Source: Paracoccaceae bacterium (lineage in GTDB: Bacteria; Pseudomonadota; Alphaproteobacteria; Rhodobacterales; Rhodobacteraceae). Taken from it: a DNA stretch of 15,631 bases. Where the stretch lies: the NCBI GenBank assembly GCA_023263735.1, contig JALQUQ010000018.1, forward strand, positions 1 through 15,631. Reading direction: 5' to 3'. Each line of letters starts with the position of its first letter. The first letter of the stretch is position 1. Under the pieces are notes generated by a model that was given only the letters and a program-made list of their open reading frames with translations, had not been told where the DNA came from and did no database searches. Below are positions 8,163 through 14,833 of the stretch, piece by piece. A program made the position numbers and the translations under genes.

Positions 8163-8760
8163 CCATCTGGCCATCAGCACGACCGATCTGGCCCAAGGCA
8201 CCCGCGAGGTTGAGGCCGCCCTGGGCCTGCCATTGGCACCCGGCGGAAAGCATCCGCATATGGCGACCCACAACCGGCTTTTGGGGCTGGGGGATGTTTA
8301 TCTGGAGGTGATTGCCCCCGATCCCGACGCCCCTGCCCCGTCGTGGCCACGGTGGTTCGATCTGGACAATGCGCGTGGCCCTGCGCGTCTGACCAACTGG
8401 ATTTGCGCCTGCGACGATCTTGACGCGGCTGTGGCCCGCGCCCCCGCCGGGGTGGGCCGTCCGATTGATCTGCATCGGGGCGATTTGCGGTGGCGTTTTG
8501 CCGTGCCTGCGTCGGGAAAGCTGCCGTTTGAGGAATGCCACCCAGCCCTGATCCAGTGGCTTGGCACCGGCCATCCCGCGCAGCGTTTGCCCGATCAGGG
8601 GGCGCGCCTTGCCCGGTTGATCGTCACCCATCCCGATGCACAGGGGCTGCGGGCGGCGCTGTCTGCCTTGTCTGACCCTCGGATCGTCCTTGAGGAGGGG
8701 GAAACGCCCTCGCTTCGCGCCGAAATCCTGACCCCAAAGGGGATAAGGGTGCTGGCATGA
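8149..8760 (+). CDS. VOC family protein, glyoxalase-like domain
   Basis: This 203-residue protein resembles the glyoxalase-like domain family (PF13468) of the vicinal-oxygen-chelate fold. The start LRLDHLAISTTDLAQGTREVEAALG is a typical first beta-alpha-beta-beta unit with a potential metal ligand at His6. GDVYLEVIAPDP supplies the likely Glu ligand of the first module. A second module seems to span ~110-200 (from LRWRF to RAEILTPKGI). The reaction is unknown: members include dioxygenases, lyases and binding proteins. The ATG at 8149 lies within the end of ppx (14-base overlap) and the TGA overlaps the next ATG, so it is translationally embedded in the operon. Nothing in the sequence links it to polyphosphate metabolism. 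Confidence is high that it is a real gene and moderate for the fold. Confidence 0.8.
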   Translation: MLRLDHLAISTTDLAQGTREVEAALGLPLAPGGKHPHMATHNRLLGLGDVYLEVIAPDPDAPAPSWPRWFDLDNARGPARLTNWICACDDLDAAVARAPAGVGRPIDLHRGDLRWRFAVPASGKLPFEECHPALIQWLGTGHPAQRLPDQGARLARLIVTHPDAQGLRAALSALSDPRIVLEEGETPSLRAEILTPKGIRVLA

Positions 8761-9245
8761 TCCGCGCGGCAACCCCGAATGACGCCGCGGCGGTCGCCGA
8801 TATCTGGAACCACGTCATCCGCGATACGGTTGCCACCTTCAATTCCGCCGAAAAACCCCTGTCCGAAGTGGCGACGATCATTGCCACACGGCAGGCGGCT
8901 GGCCGTGCCTTCATGGTCTGGGAGGCGGAGGCTGAGATCCTTGGCTTTGCCACCTATGATCAGTTTCGCGGTGGCGTCGGGTATCGGCTTTCGATGGAAC
9001 ATACCGTTCTTTTGGCCCCCAAGGCCCATGGCCGTGGCATTGGCCGCGCCCTGATGACAGCCATCGAAGACCATGCCCGCGCCGCTGGCAACCATGTGAT
9101 GGTGGCGGGCGTGGCGGGTGAGAACATCGCCGGGCGCGATTTCCATAGGGCCTTGGGCTATCAACTTGTTGGCACTTTGCCGCAAGTGGGTTTCAAATTC
9201 GGTCGGTTTATGGATCTTTGGCTGATGCAGAAAATCCTGACCTGA
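8757..9245 (+). CDS. GNAT family N-acetyltransferase (phosphinothricin-acetyltransferase-like)
   Basis: This is a cytoplasmic acetyl-CoA-dependent N-acetyltransferase of 162 residues. The N-terminus IRAATPNDAAAVADIWNHV and the segment SMEHTVLLAPKAHGRGIGRALM (split at ~79-100) are characteristic. The acetyl-CoA pyrophosphate loop is HGRGIGRAL at ~91-99, and the family's EHT/EHS motif is at 81-83. C-terminal features are NIAGRDFHRALGYQ and VGFKFGRFMDLWLMQK, as in the Pat/MddA group that acetylates phosphinothricin, methionine sulfoximine or similar amino acids. The substrate is a guess from resemblance. Its ATG overlaps the TGA of the VOC gene (ATGA), so it closes the ppk-ppx-VOC-GNAT series. 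The next gene has its own promoter candidate, so transcription may end or restart here. Confidence 0.88.
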   Translation: MIRAATPNDAAAVADIWNHVIRDTVATFNSAEKPLSEVATIIATRQAAGRAFMVWEAEAEILGFATYDQFRGGVGYRLSMEHTVLLAPKAHGRGIGRALMTAIEDHARAAGNHVMVAGVAGENIAGRDFHRALGYQLVGTLPQVGFKFGRFMDLWLMQKILT

Positions 9246-9270
9246 CATCCACCGCATTTCACGCTAGCTT
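9242..9270 (+). promoter_or_regulatory. Promoter for the DjlA-like gene, probably giving a leaderless mRNA
   Basis: CTGACA (9242-9247) and TAGCTT (9265-9270) are exactly 17 bases apart. The -35 differs from TTGACA at one position. The ATG at 9277 starts seven bases after the -10 element's last base, where transcription itself should begin, and no SD is visible. The -35 overlaps the stop codon of the upstream GNAT gene. Confidence 0.5.
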
Positions 9271-9276
9271 TATCTC

Positions 9277-9993
9277 ATGTCGATCTGGACCCGAATTGCC
9301 GACGCCCTTGCCGCCCTCGCTCAGGGTGAGGGGTTGACCGTTGTCTTTGACCGGCTGCGCGGCGTACAGACGGCCCCGGAAAAGTCGGTCGCCTTTACCA
9401 TCGCGGTCATCGCCTTGGGCGCCAAGATGGCAAAAGCCGATGGCACCGTAACGCGTGATGAGGTGACGGCGTTTCGCCGTATCTTTGCCATTCCCGCGGG
9501 TGAGGAAGACAACGCCGCCCGCGTGTTCAATCTGGCCCGTCAGGATGTGGCGGGTTTCGATATCTATGCCGGCAAGATCGCCGCAATGTATCGCGACACA
9601 GATGAAACCCTGTGCGCCGACAGCCGAAATATCCTGATCGACCTGCTGGAAGGTTTGTTCCAGATCGCCTTGGCCGACGGAACCTTTCATCCGCGCGAAG
9701 ACGATTTTCTGGCCGAAGTGGCGCGGATTTTCGGTCTTGATACCCCGTGCTATCGCATGATGCGCGCCCGGATGGTCGAAGGCGCGCCGCGTGACCCCTA
9801 TGACGTTTTGGGCATTCCGGTCGATGCCACGATCGAAGAGGCGCGCAAGGCGTGGCGTCAGGCGGTCAAAGACAGCCACCCCGATGCCATGATCGCCCGT
9901 GGCGTGCCCGCCGAAGCGGTCAAATTGGCCGAACGGCGTCTGATCGCGCTGAATGCCGCGTGGGAAGAAATCTCGGGCCGCAAGGCGGCTTAG
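9277..9993 (+). CDS. TerB-domain and J-domain protein (DjlA-like co-chaperone)
   Basis: This 238-residue soluble protein combines a TerB-like helical domain (~25-150; note GAKMAKADGTVTRDEV and ALADGTFHPREDDFLAEVA, the paired acidic metal-site-like loops) with a C-terminal J-domain (~171-236). The J-domain has DPYDVLGIPVDAT and the essential HPD tripeptide at H201-D203, so it should stimulate the ATPase of DnaK. The layout is that of E. coli DjlA but without its N-terminal membrane anchor, as is common in Rhodobacteraceae. The start at 9277 is set by the promoter spacing and the protein beginning MSIWTRIADAL; there is no SD. The following gene starts two bases after the TAG, so the two form an operon. 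Clients are unknown. Confidence 0.88.
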   Translation: MSIWTRIADALAALAQGEGLTVVFDRLRGVQTAPEKSVAFTIAVIALGAKMAKADGTVTRDEVTAFRRIFAIPAGEEDNAARVFNLARQDVAGFDIYAGKIAAMYRDTDETLCADSRNILIDLLEGLFQIALADGTFHPREDDFLAEVARIFGLDTPCYRMMRARMVEGAPRDPYDVLGIPVDATIEEARKAWRQAVKDSHPDAMIARGVPAEAVKLAERRLIALNAAWEEISGRKAA

Positions 9994-9994
9994 G

Positions 9995-11041
9995 ATGACC
10001 GATGGCAATCTTCGGATCGCAACCTACAACGTCGAATGGTTCAACGCGCTGTTTGATGACTCGGGCCGCCTGATCGAGGATGGCCGCCCCTCGGCGCGGT
10101 ATGGCATTTCGCGCGCCGAACAGATCGGGGCCTTGGGCATCGTCTTTACCGCGCTGAATGCCGACGGGATCATGATCATCGAAGGCCCCGACACCGGTTC
10201 CAAACGGTCGTCGATCACGGCGCTGGAAAATTTCGCGCGCCACTTTGATCTGCGCACGCGCAAGGCGATCATCGGCTTTGCCTCTGAAACCGAACAGGAA
10301 ATCTGTTTTCTTTACGATCCCGACCGGATCACCGCCCAGCATGACCCCCAAGGAACGCCCGTCGGAAAAAAGGGCAGCCGGGATGCGCCGCGCTTTGATG
10401 GTGTGTTCCGATATGATCTGGACACCGATGCCGCGCCCGACTTGATCAAATTCTCAAAACCGCCGCTGGAACTGGCCTTGCGCCTGAGTTCGGGTCAGGC
10501 TTTGCGGTTGATCGGGGTGCATGCCAAGTCAAAGGCCCCGCATGGTGCTGCGGGCAATGAATTCATCCGCATGTCGATCGAAAACCGGCGCAAACAATTG
10601 GCGCAATGCATCTGGCTTCGGGCGCGGGTTGAAAATCTGCTGGCCGAGGGGGAAAGCCTGCTGGTTCTGGGCGATTTCAATGACGGCCCCGGGCTGGACG
10701 AATATGAAAAACTGTTTGGCAAATCCGGGGTCGAACTGGTGATGGGCCAGAATACCCCACCGGACCTGCGTCTATACGACCCTCATGCGGCCATGGCGAC
10801 GGGGGCTGGCCTTGGTCTGTCGCCCACCACCGCCCGATTTTGGATGGCCCCGAAAAAGCGCTATTTCGAGGCTTTGCTGGATTTCATCATGGCCTCGCCC
10901 GATCTGGTCGCCCGACGGCCAGAGTGGCGGATCTGGCATCCGTGGAATGATCCTGTGTGTCTGGCCACGCCCGAGTTGAATCAGGCCCTGTTGCAGGCCT
11001 CCGACCACTTTCCCGTCAGCATCGATCTGCCGGGCCTGTAA
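9995..11041 (+). CDS. Endonuclease/exonuclease/phosphatase (EEP) family hydrolase
   Basis: This 348-residue member of the Mg2+-dependent phosphohydrolase fold shared by DNase I, exonuclease III and inositol phosphatases has its catalytic set in order: IATYNVEWFN (N12), IIEGPD (metal ligand E63), GVHAKSK (H176), LGDFNDGPG (D227/N229) and the terminal SDHFPVSID (D337/H338). No signal peptide is seen, so it should be cytoplasmic. Whether it cuts DNA, a phospholipid or another phosphodiester cannot be decided. I use the ATG at 9995 because it starts two bases after the DjlA-like stop, with AAGGCGG upstream. The longer in-frame reading from 9953 would run through the end of the previous gene. An insertion between E63 and H176 is rich in charged residues but not evidently a separate domain. 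Confidence 0.87.
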   Translation: MTDGNLRIATYNVEWFNALFDDSGRLIEDGRPSARYGISRAEQIGALGIVFTALNADGIMIIEGPDTGSKRSSITALENFARHFDLRTRKAIIGFASETEQEICFLYDPDRITAQHDPQGTPVGKKGSRDAPRFDGVFRYDLDTDAAPDLIKFSKPPLELALRLSSGQALRLIGVHAKSKAPHGAAGNEFIRMSIENRRKQLAQCIWLRARVENLLAEGESLLVLGDFNDGPGLDEYEKLFGKSGVELVMGQNTPPDLRLYDPHAAMATGAGLGLSPTTARFWMAPKKRYFEALLDFIMASPDLVARRPEWRIWHPWNDPVCLATPELNQALLQASDHFPVSIDLPGL

Positions 11042-11048
11042 GCTTGCA

Positions 11049-11077
11049 TTGAACTTTTGCCCCTCCACCCACATATT
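11049..11077 (+). promoter_or_regulatory. Promoter for the small exported protein, probably leaderless
   Basis: TTGAAC (11049-11054) and CATATT (11072-11077) are 17 bases apart, each with four or more consensus matches. The ATG at 11084 follows six bases after the -10. The GAGGG immediately before the ATG has no spacer, so it cannot act as a normal SD. This repeats the layout seen at 9242-9270. Confidence 0.5.
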
Positions 11078-11083
11078 CGAGGG

Positions 11084-11455
11084 ATGAAACAGCTTTCACT
11101 TTCCGCATTGGCGGTTTGCCTTTCCCTTGGATGCGGCGCAGCCTTGGCCGAAGACAAACCCGCCCCCAAAGACGACGGCGTCAGCCTGATGGAAGAGGGC
11201 GCGCGGTTGTTGTTCCGCGGCCTGATGTCGGAAATGGAGCCTGCGATTTCCGGCATGTCAGAGGCCCTGCAAGAGATGGAGCCCGCGATCAAGGAACTGG
11301 TCGCCCTGATCGACGATTTCCGAAATTATGAGGCCCCGCGCATTCTGGAAAACGGCGATATTCTGATCCCACGCCGCCCCGGGGCACCGCCTGCCAAGTT
11401 AAAGCCAGATCCTGCGCCCCCTCTCCCCGATGCCGAAGGTCAGATTGAACTCTGA
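11084..11455 (+). CDS. Small exported protein of unknown function with a 14-residue helical repeat
   Basis: This is a 123-residue protein with a clear signal peptide: MKQLSLSALAV followed by a hydrophobic core and a signal-peptidase-I site ALA|ED after residue 22. Cys17 is preceded by SLG, a poor lipobox, so a lipoprotein is less likely. The mature part has a charged segment, then a helical stretch in which EMEPAI occurs twice, at 50-55 and 64-69, exactly 14 residues (about four turns) apart. It ends in a proline-rich tail (RRPGAPPAKLKPDPAPP). From memory, homologues in Rhodobacteraceae are sometimes labelled AAA+ family ATPase; no Walker motif is present here, so that label would be wrong. 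It is probably periplasmic. It shares a transcription unit with pdeM, 38 bases downstream, though no functional link is evident. Confidence 0.75.
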   Translation: MKQLSLSALAVCLSLGCGAALAEDKPAPKDDGVSLMEEGARLLFRGLMSEMEPAISGMSEALQEMEPAIKELVALIDDFRNYEAPRILENGDILIPRRPGAPPAKLKPDPAPPLPDAEGQIEL

Positions 11456-11493
11456 CCCTTGATCCGCGCCCCACTTTGGCGCAGGACACAGCG

Positions 11494-12165
11494 ATGAAGC
11501 CCCATATCCTGACCTTTCACGGGCATGACCTGCATCTTTACCCCTCTGGTGCGCTTTATTGGCCAGATCAGGGGCTCTTGTGCATTTCTGACCTGCATTT
11601 GGGAAAATCCGAACGGATGGCTCGGCGCGGCGGGGCGCTGCTTCCCCCCTACGAAACCCGCGAAACGTTGCAGCGGCTGGATGACCAGATCAATCAGACT
11701 CAAGCGGCGCGCGTGGTCTGTCTGGGGGACAGTTTTGACGACAGCGCGGCGCTGGATGGGCTGGACAGCGGCGAACGCCAATGGCTGACGCGCATGATGG
11801 CCGGGCGGGAATGGATCTGGATCGCGGGCAACCACGACGCGGGCCCGCTCGACATCTCTGGCACGCATCGGTCTGAACTGGCGATCCAAGCCATCACCTT
11901 TCGTCACGAACCCATTCCGACGGCGGTGGCCGAGGTTTCGGGCCACTTCCACCCCAAACACCGCCATGCCGGGCAAAGTTTTCGTTGTTTTCTGGTCGAT
12001 CAGTCCCGCATCATCCTGCCCGCTTTTGGCACCTATACCGGAGGGCTGGTCAGTTCTGACCGGGCTTTTTCCCCGCTGCTGTCATCAGGGGCGCTGGCGG
12101 TGCTGTGCCTGTCGTCTTCGGCCATTTGCGTGCCGCTGAACCGCTCTTCGACCAGATCGCGATAG
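11494..12165 (+). CDS. pdeM: PdeM, ligase-associated DNA damage response endonuclease (metallophosphoesterase)
   Basis: This 223-residue calcineurin-like metallophosphoesterase has the full metal-binding set: SDLHLG (D33, H35), LGDSFDD (D79), AGNHDAG (N113, H114) and SGHFHPKHR (H151, H153). LPAFGTYTGGL near the C-terminus is characteristic of the PdeM subgroup, which usually accompanies an Lhr-type helicase, an ATP-dependent ligase and an exonuclease. None of these partners is in this window, so the gene appears orphaned or is far from them. The ATG at 11494 has CAGGA seven bases upstream; an upstream TTG at 11476 lacks one. Its last 133 bases overlap the end of the opposing LytTR gene. The overlapped part still looks like a PdeM C-terminus (GALAVL, then VPL), so it is not simple readthrough. 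Confidence 0.88.
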   Translation: MKPHILTFHGHDLHLYPSGALYWPDQGLLCISDLHLGKSERMARRGGALLPPYETRETLQRLDDQINQTQAARVVCLGDSFDDSAALDGLDSGERQWLTRMMAGREWIWIAGNHDAGPLDISGTHRSELAIQAITFRHEPIPTAVAEVSGHFHPKHRHAGQSFRCFLVDQSRIILPAFGTYTGGLVSSDRAFSPLLSSGALAVLCLSSSAICVPLNRSSTRSR

Positions 12166-12899
12166 GTCCGCGAAACGGGGATCACCGCCCCCCCCTTCAG
12201 GTGCAGAAACTGCTTTTGGCCTTCGCGCTGATAGGTTTCAACGGCGTGCCACGCCACCCAATGGGACCTGTGAACCTGCGCCCCGGGTTCCGGATCGGTT
12301 TCGGCGATGGCATCGCCCAGCCGCAAGAGCAATTCGCTCTTTCCCAGTTCGGTCACCACATCCACATAGTGATTGCGCACCGAGACCGAAACCAGTTTGC
12401 CCCGCCGATCTTCGGGAAGCCGCAGCACAAGCCGGGGCGCAACGGGTTCAGCCTGTTCGGTGACGATTTCGGCAACGGGCTCGGGCGGGGCACCATGAGA
12501 GATCGACTTGATCAAGGCGCCAACACCAATGGTCGCCAGAAAAAAGAACACGGCGACTTCGGCCGCGAACGGGACGCGCCCCCGCATCCCGAAAAGAACA
12601 TACATGCCCTGACACACCGGCACCGAAACCGCCGCCACCGCAACGGCAGAACCGGCCACGACCCGCCCGAAATCGGTGATCCCAAGCCGCTGACACATCA
12701 GGCGCCGGATTTCCAACGCCACGATGGTCAATACAAACAACGGCACGCCCCAAAAGACGATGCGCGACAAGAACGAAAAGGACGAATATGTCCCAAAGGG
12801 GCCGGCGAAGGCCAAGGTCAACGTGACGACGGCCCAGATCAAAAGGGGCGACGTCAATCGCCCCGCGGCCCAACCATGGGCCATCCACCATTTACGCAT
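12033..12899 (-). CDS. Membrane-anchored LytTR-domain DNA-binding regulator
   Basis: This 288-residue protein has four predicted membrane helices (roughly 16-36, 45-65, 80-103 and 112-132) and a cytoplasmic LytTR DNA-binding domain (~160-256). The domain shows LVSVSVRNHYVDVVTELGK, the central HRSHWVAW core and the closing VSRTYRDLVEERF. It should act as a one-component regulator that senses something in or near the membrane; the signal and targets are unknown. The ATG at 12899 is preceded by AAGGGGG at SD distance; an in-frame TTG at 12920 would lie inside the -10 region and is rejected. After the LytTR domain there is a 32-residue polar tail rich in Ser, Asp and Glu, encoded opposite the end of pdeM. 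It lies downstream of folD on the same strand but has its own promoter. Confidence 0.88.
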   Translation of the reverse strand: MRKWWMAHGWAAGRLTSPLLIWAVVTLTLAFAGPFGTYSSFSFLSRIVFWGVPLFVLTIVALEIRRLMCQRLGITDFGRVVAGSAVAVAAVSVPVCQGMYVLFGMRGRVPFAAEVAVFFFLATIGVGALIKSISHGAPPEPVAEIVTEQAEPVAPRLVLRLPEDRRGKLVSVSVRNHYVDVVTELGKSELLLRLGDAIAETDPEPGAQVHRSHWVAWHAVETYQREGQKQFLHLKGGAVIPVSRTYRDLVEERFSGTQMAEDDRHSTASAPDDSSGEKARSELTSPPV

Positions 12900-12919
12900 G
12901 CGCCGCCCCCTTAGCGCCA

Positions 12920-12942
12920 ATTATACCGAAGGTGCGGTATAA
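12920..12942 (-). promoter_or_regulatory. Promoter -10 and overlapping operator-like inverted repeat of the LytTR gene
   Basis: On the minus strand a perfect TATAAT (12925-12920) lies 21 bases before the ATG at 12899. A perfect inverted repeat covers it and the spacer upstream: TTATACCG (12921-12928), a 6-base centre, and CGGTATAA (12935-12942). Bound protein would block RNA polymerase, so a repressor operator is the natural reading. No good -35 is found 17 bases upstream (TTAGAG at 12950-12945 gives a 19-base spacer). The binding protein is unknown. The symmetric dyad differs from the direct repeats usual for LytTR proteins. Confidence 0.5.
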
Positions 12943-12969
12943 CTCTCTAAGGAGAGGGATCAACTCCCT
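12943..12969 (-). repeat. Two small adjacent hairpins after folD
   Basis: Between folD and the LytTR gene lie CTCTC-taag-GAGAG (12943-12956) and AGGGA-tcaac-TCCCT (12955-12969), directly abutting the operator-like dyad. In the direction of folD transcription the second hairpin comes 24 bases after the stop codon and is followed by CTCTCCTT. That is a weak pyrimidine tract, so termination is possible but not convincing. The two stems share two bases and could not both form fully. Confidence 0.3.
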
Positions 12970-12992
12970 TTTCGTATAGGTCTTGAAACCGG

Positions 12993-13883
12993 TTAGGCGG
13001 TCAAGCCTTTGGGTTCGGTCAAACCGTTGGCCCGGCAGCATGCGGTCAGCGTGTTGGCCAAGAGGCAGGCAATCGTCATCGGCCCAACACCCCCCGGAAC
13101 CGGGGTGATCGCGCCCGCGACTTCGACCGCGCTGGCATAGTGGACGTCGCCCACCAGTTTGTTCTTGCCATCGCGCTCAATGCGGTTGATTCCCACATCG
13201 ATCACGGTTGCACCGGGTTTCACCCAATCCCCGGGGATCATTTCCGGGCGGCCGACGGCGGCAACCAGAATATCAGCCCCACGGCACACGGCGGCCAGAT
13301 CTTTGGTGCGGCTGTGCGCGATGGTCACCGTGCAGCTATCCCCCAGCAAAAGCTGCGCCATCGGCTTGCCCACGATGTTGGACCGCCCCACGACAACCGC
13401 GTTCAGACCGGCCAAGCTTCCATGATGGTCGCGCAGCATCATCAGGCAGCCCAACGGCGTGCAGGGAACCATCGACTTTTGCCCGGTGCCCAACAGGCCC
13501 ACGTTGGAAATGTGAAAGCCATCGACATCTTTGGCCGGATCGATCGAATTGATCACCAGATCCGAATTCAGATGCGACGGCAGCGGCAGTTGCACCAGAA
13601 TGCCATGAACCGTCGGATCGGCGTTCAACTGCGCGATCAGCGCCAACAGGTCAGATTCCGACGTTTCGGCCGACAAGCGGTGTTCAAAGCTGTTCATGCC
13701 CACTTCGATGGTCGAGGCATGTTTGTTGCGCACATAGACTTGGCTGGCCGGGTCTTCGCCCACCAACACCACGGCCAAACCCGGGGTGATGCCGTTCTGC
13801 TCTTTCAAACGCGCCACATGGGCGGCCACTTGCTCACGCACATTGGCCGCAAACGCCTTGCCGTCGATTACCTTCGCCGTCAT
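12993..13883 (-). CDS. folD: FolD, bifunctional methylene-THF dehydrogenase / methenyl-THF cyclohydrolase (canonical copy)
   Basis: This cytosolic enzyme interconverts 5,10-methylene-THF and 10-formyl-THF through methenyl-THF, using NADP+ (EC 1.5.1.5 and 3.5.4.9). It has 296 residues. All catalytic residues known from E. coli FolD are present at the same numbers: Lys54 in YVRNK, Gln98 in VQLPLP and Asp121 in KDVDGF. Other family motifs are PCTPLG (140-145), the dinucleotide loop GRSNIVGKP (166-174), AHSRT for the 2'-phosphate of NADP, and the closing [11 protein letters not shown]. The ATG at 13883 follows AAGGAGG with five bases between, the best SD in the window. That SD shares bases with the stop codon of the upstream paralogue, so translation is coupled. 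It is last in the fhs operon and is the fully functional copy. Confidence 0.96.
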   Translation of the reverse strand: MTAKVIDGKAFAANVREQVAAHVARLKEQNGITPGLAVVLVGEDPASQVYVRNKHASTIEVGMNSFEHRLSAETSESDLLALIAQLNADPTVHGILVQLPLPSHLNSDLVINSIDPAKDVDGFHISNVGLLGTGQKSMVPCTPLGCLMMLRDHHGSLAGLNAVVVGRSNIVGKPMAQLLLGDSCTVTIAHSRTKDLAAVCRGADILVAAVGRPEMIPGDWVKPGATVIDVGINRIERDGKNKLVGDVHYASAVEVAGAITPVPGGVGPMTIACLLANTLTACCRANGLTEPKGLTA

Positions 13884-13888
13884 CCTAT

Positions 13889-13896
13889 CCTCCTTA
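13889..13896 (-). promoter_or_regulatory. Strong SD of folD overlapping the stop codon of the upstream folD paralogue
   Basis: On the minus strand the bases read TAAGGAGG. The TAA (13896-13894) ends the divergent FolD paralogue and AAGGAGG (13895-13889) is the SD for the canonical folD, whose ATG is at 13883. Ribosomes finishing the first gene are placed to start the second, which suggests the two products are made in a fixed ratio. Confidence 0.8.
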
Positions 13897-14784
13897 GCCC
13901 TGCGCAAACGCCAGAGCGTAATGATCTTTTTGCATTTCTGTCGCGAGAACCGCGTTCTTCATCAGAATGGCCACGGTCACTGGGCCCACACCGCCAGGCA
14001 CGGGTGTGATCCAGCCCGCGACCTGCGCACAACTTTCGTAATCGGCATCGCCCACAGTGCGCGATTTGCCATCGGCCCCGGTCACGCGGTTGATCCCAAT
14101 GTCGATCAGGGCCGCGCCGGGTTTCAACATCTCGCCGGTCACCAGTCCGGGTTTGCCCACCGCCACAAACACAGCATCGGCGGCGCGGGAATGCACGGCA
14201 ACCTGACGCGTCATGTGGTGACACACCGTCACGGTCGCCCCCAGACCCATCATCAAGAACGCAATCGGTTTGCCCACGATTTCCGAATGCCCGATCACAC
14301 AGACATTCAGCCCCTCGATATGCAAGGGCAGAGTCTTCAGAATCTCGACCGCCGCAACCGCCGTACAGGGGCCCAAGGCCAGATCGTTGTAAACGATGTT
14401 GCCAATCGATGCGGGGTGCATGCCTTCGACATCTTTCAGCGGATGCACGGCCTTTTGCAGCGCCTTGACCGGGATATGCGCAGGCAAGGGGCGCTGAATG
14501 ATGATGCCGTTGACGCGCGGATCGGCGTTCAGGCCGGTCAGCACGCCCGTCAACTGCTCAAGCGAGATCGTGTCCGGGTAATTCCGCGCCTCGAATTCCA
14601 CGCCCGCGGCTTCGGCCTGTGCGCTTTGGTTGCGCACATAAAGTTCGGCGGCGGCGACATCGCCCACCGAGATCGAAACCAACCGCGGCTGCCATCCCTG
14701 CGCGGCCAAGGCTTGCGCCTTTTCCCGGGTCTCTGCCTTCAATCGGGCTGCGATGGATTTGCCGTCGATGGGGGTGGCCGTCAT
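13894..14784 (-). CDS. folD: Divergent FolD paralogue lacking the catalytic lysine
   Basis: This 296-residue protein of the FolD family is exactly the same length as the neighbouring canonical FolD and clearly homologous throughout ([19 protein letters not shown]). Its active site differs. The catalytic Lys54 is Gln53 (YVRNQ; CAA codon at 14628-14626). Gln98 is retained as Gln97. The catalytic Asp121 is Glu120 (KDVEGM). PCTPLG is changed to PCTAVA (139-144). The dinucleotide loop is GHSEIVG (165-171) instead of GRSxxVG, and the NADP-phosphate motif HSRT reads HHMT. Known FolD chemistry predicts loss or strong reduction of cyclohydrolase, with dehydrogenase possibly kept and cofactor preference possibly shifted. 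The ATG at 14784 has AAAGGA upstream. It lies between a chorismate-mutase-like gene and folD. The frame is intact and conserved, so it is not an obvious pseudogene. Confidence 0.9.
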   Translation of the reverse strand: MTATPIDGKSIAARLKAETREKAQALAAQGWQPRLVSISVGDVAAAELYVRNQSAQAEAAGVEFEARNYPDTISLEQLTGVLTGLNADPRVNGIIIQRPLPAHIPVKALQKAVHPLKDVEGMHPASIGNIVYNDLALGPCTAVAAVEILKTLPLHIEGLNVCVIGHSEIVGKPIAFLMMGLGATVTVCHHMTRQVAVHSRAADAVFVAVGKPGLVTGEMLKPGAALIDIGINRVTGADGKSRTVGDADYESCAQVAGWITPVPGGVGPVTVAILMKNAVLATEMQKDHYALAFAQG

Positions 14785-14833
14785 GTCTTTTCCTTTGTCC
14801 TGTGCCCAATGATGTGGCGGGCCCGAAATCGGT

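Noticed and set aside
13894..14784. Divergent folD as a decaying pseudogene or assembly duplicate
   Set aside because: The frame is fully open, length equals the partner, motifs outside the active site are intact, it has an SD, and the sequence differs strongly from the neighbour, so it is neither an assembly artefact nor visibly decayed.
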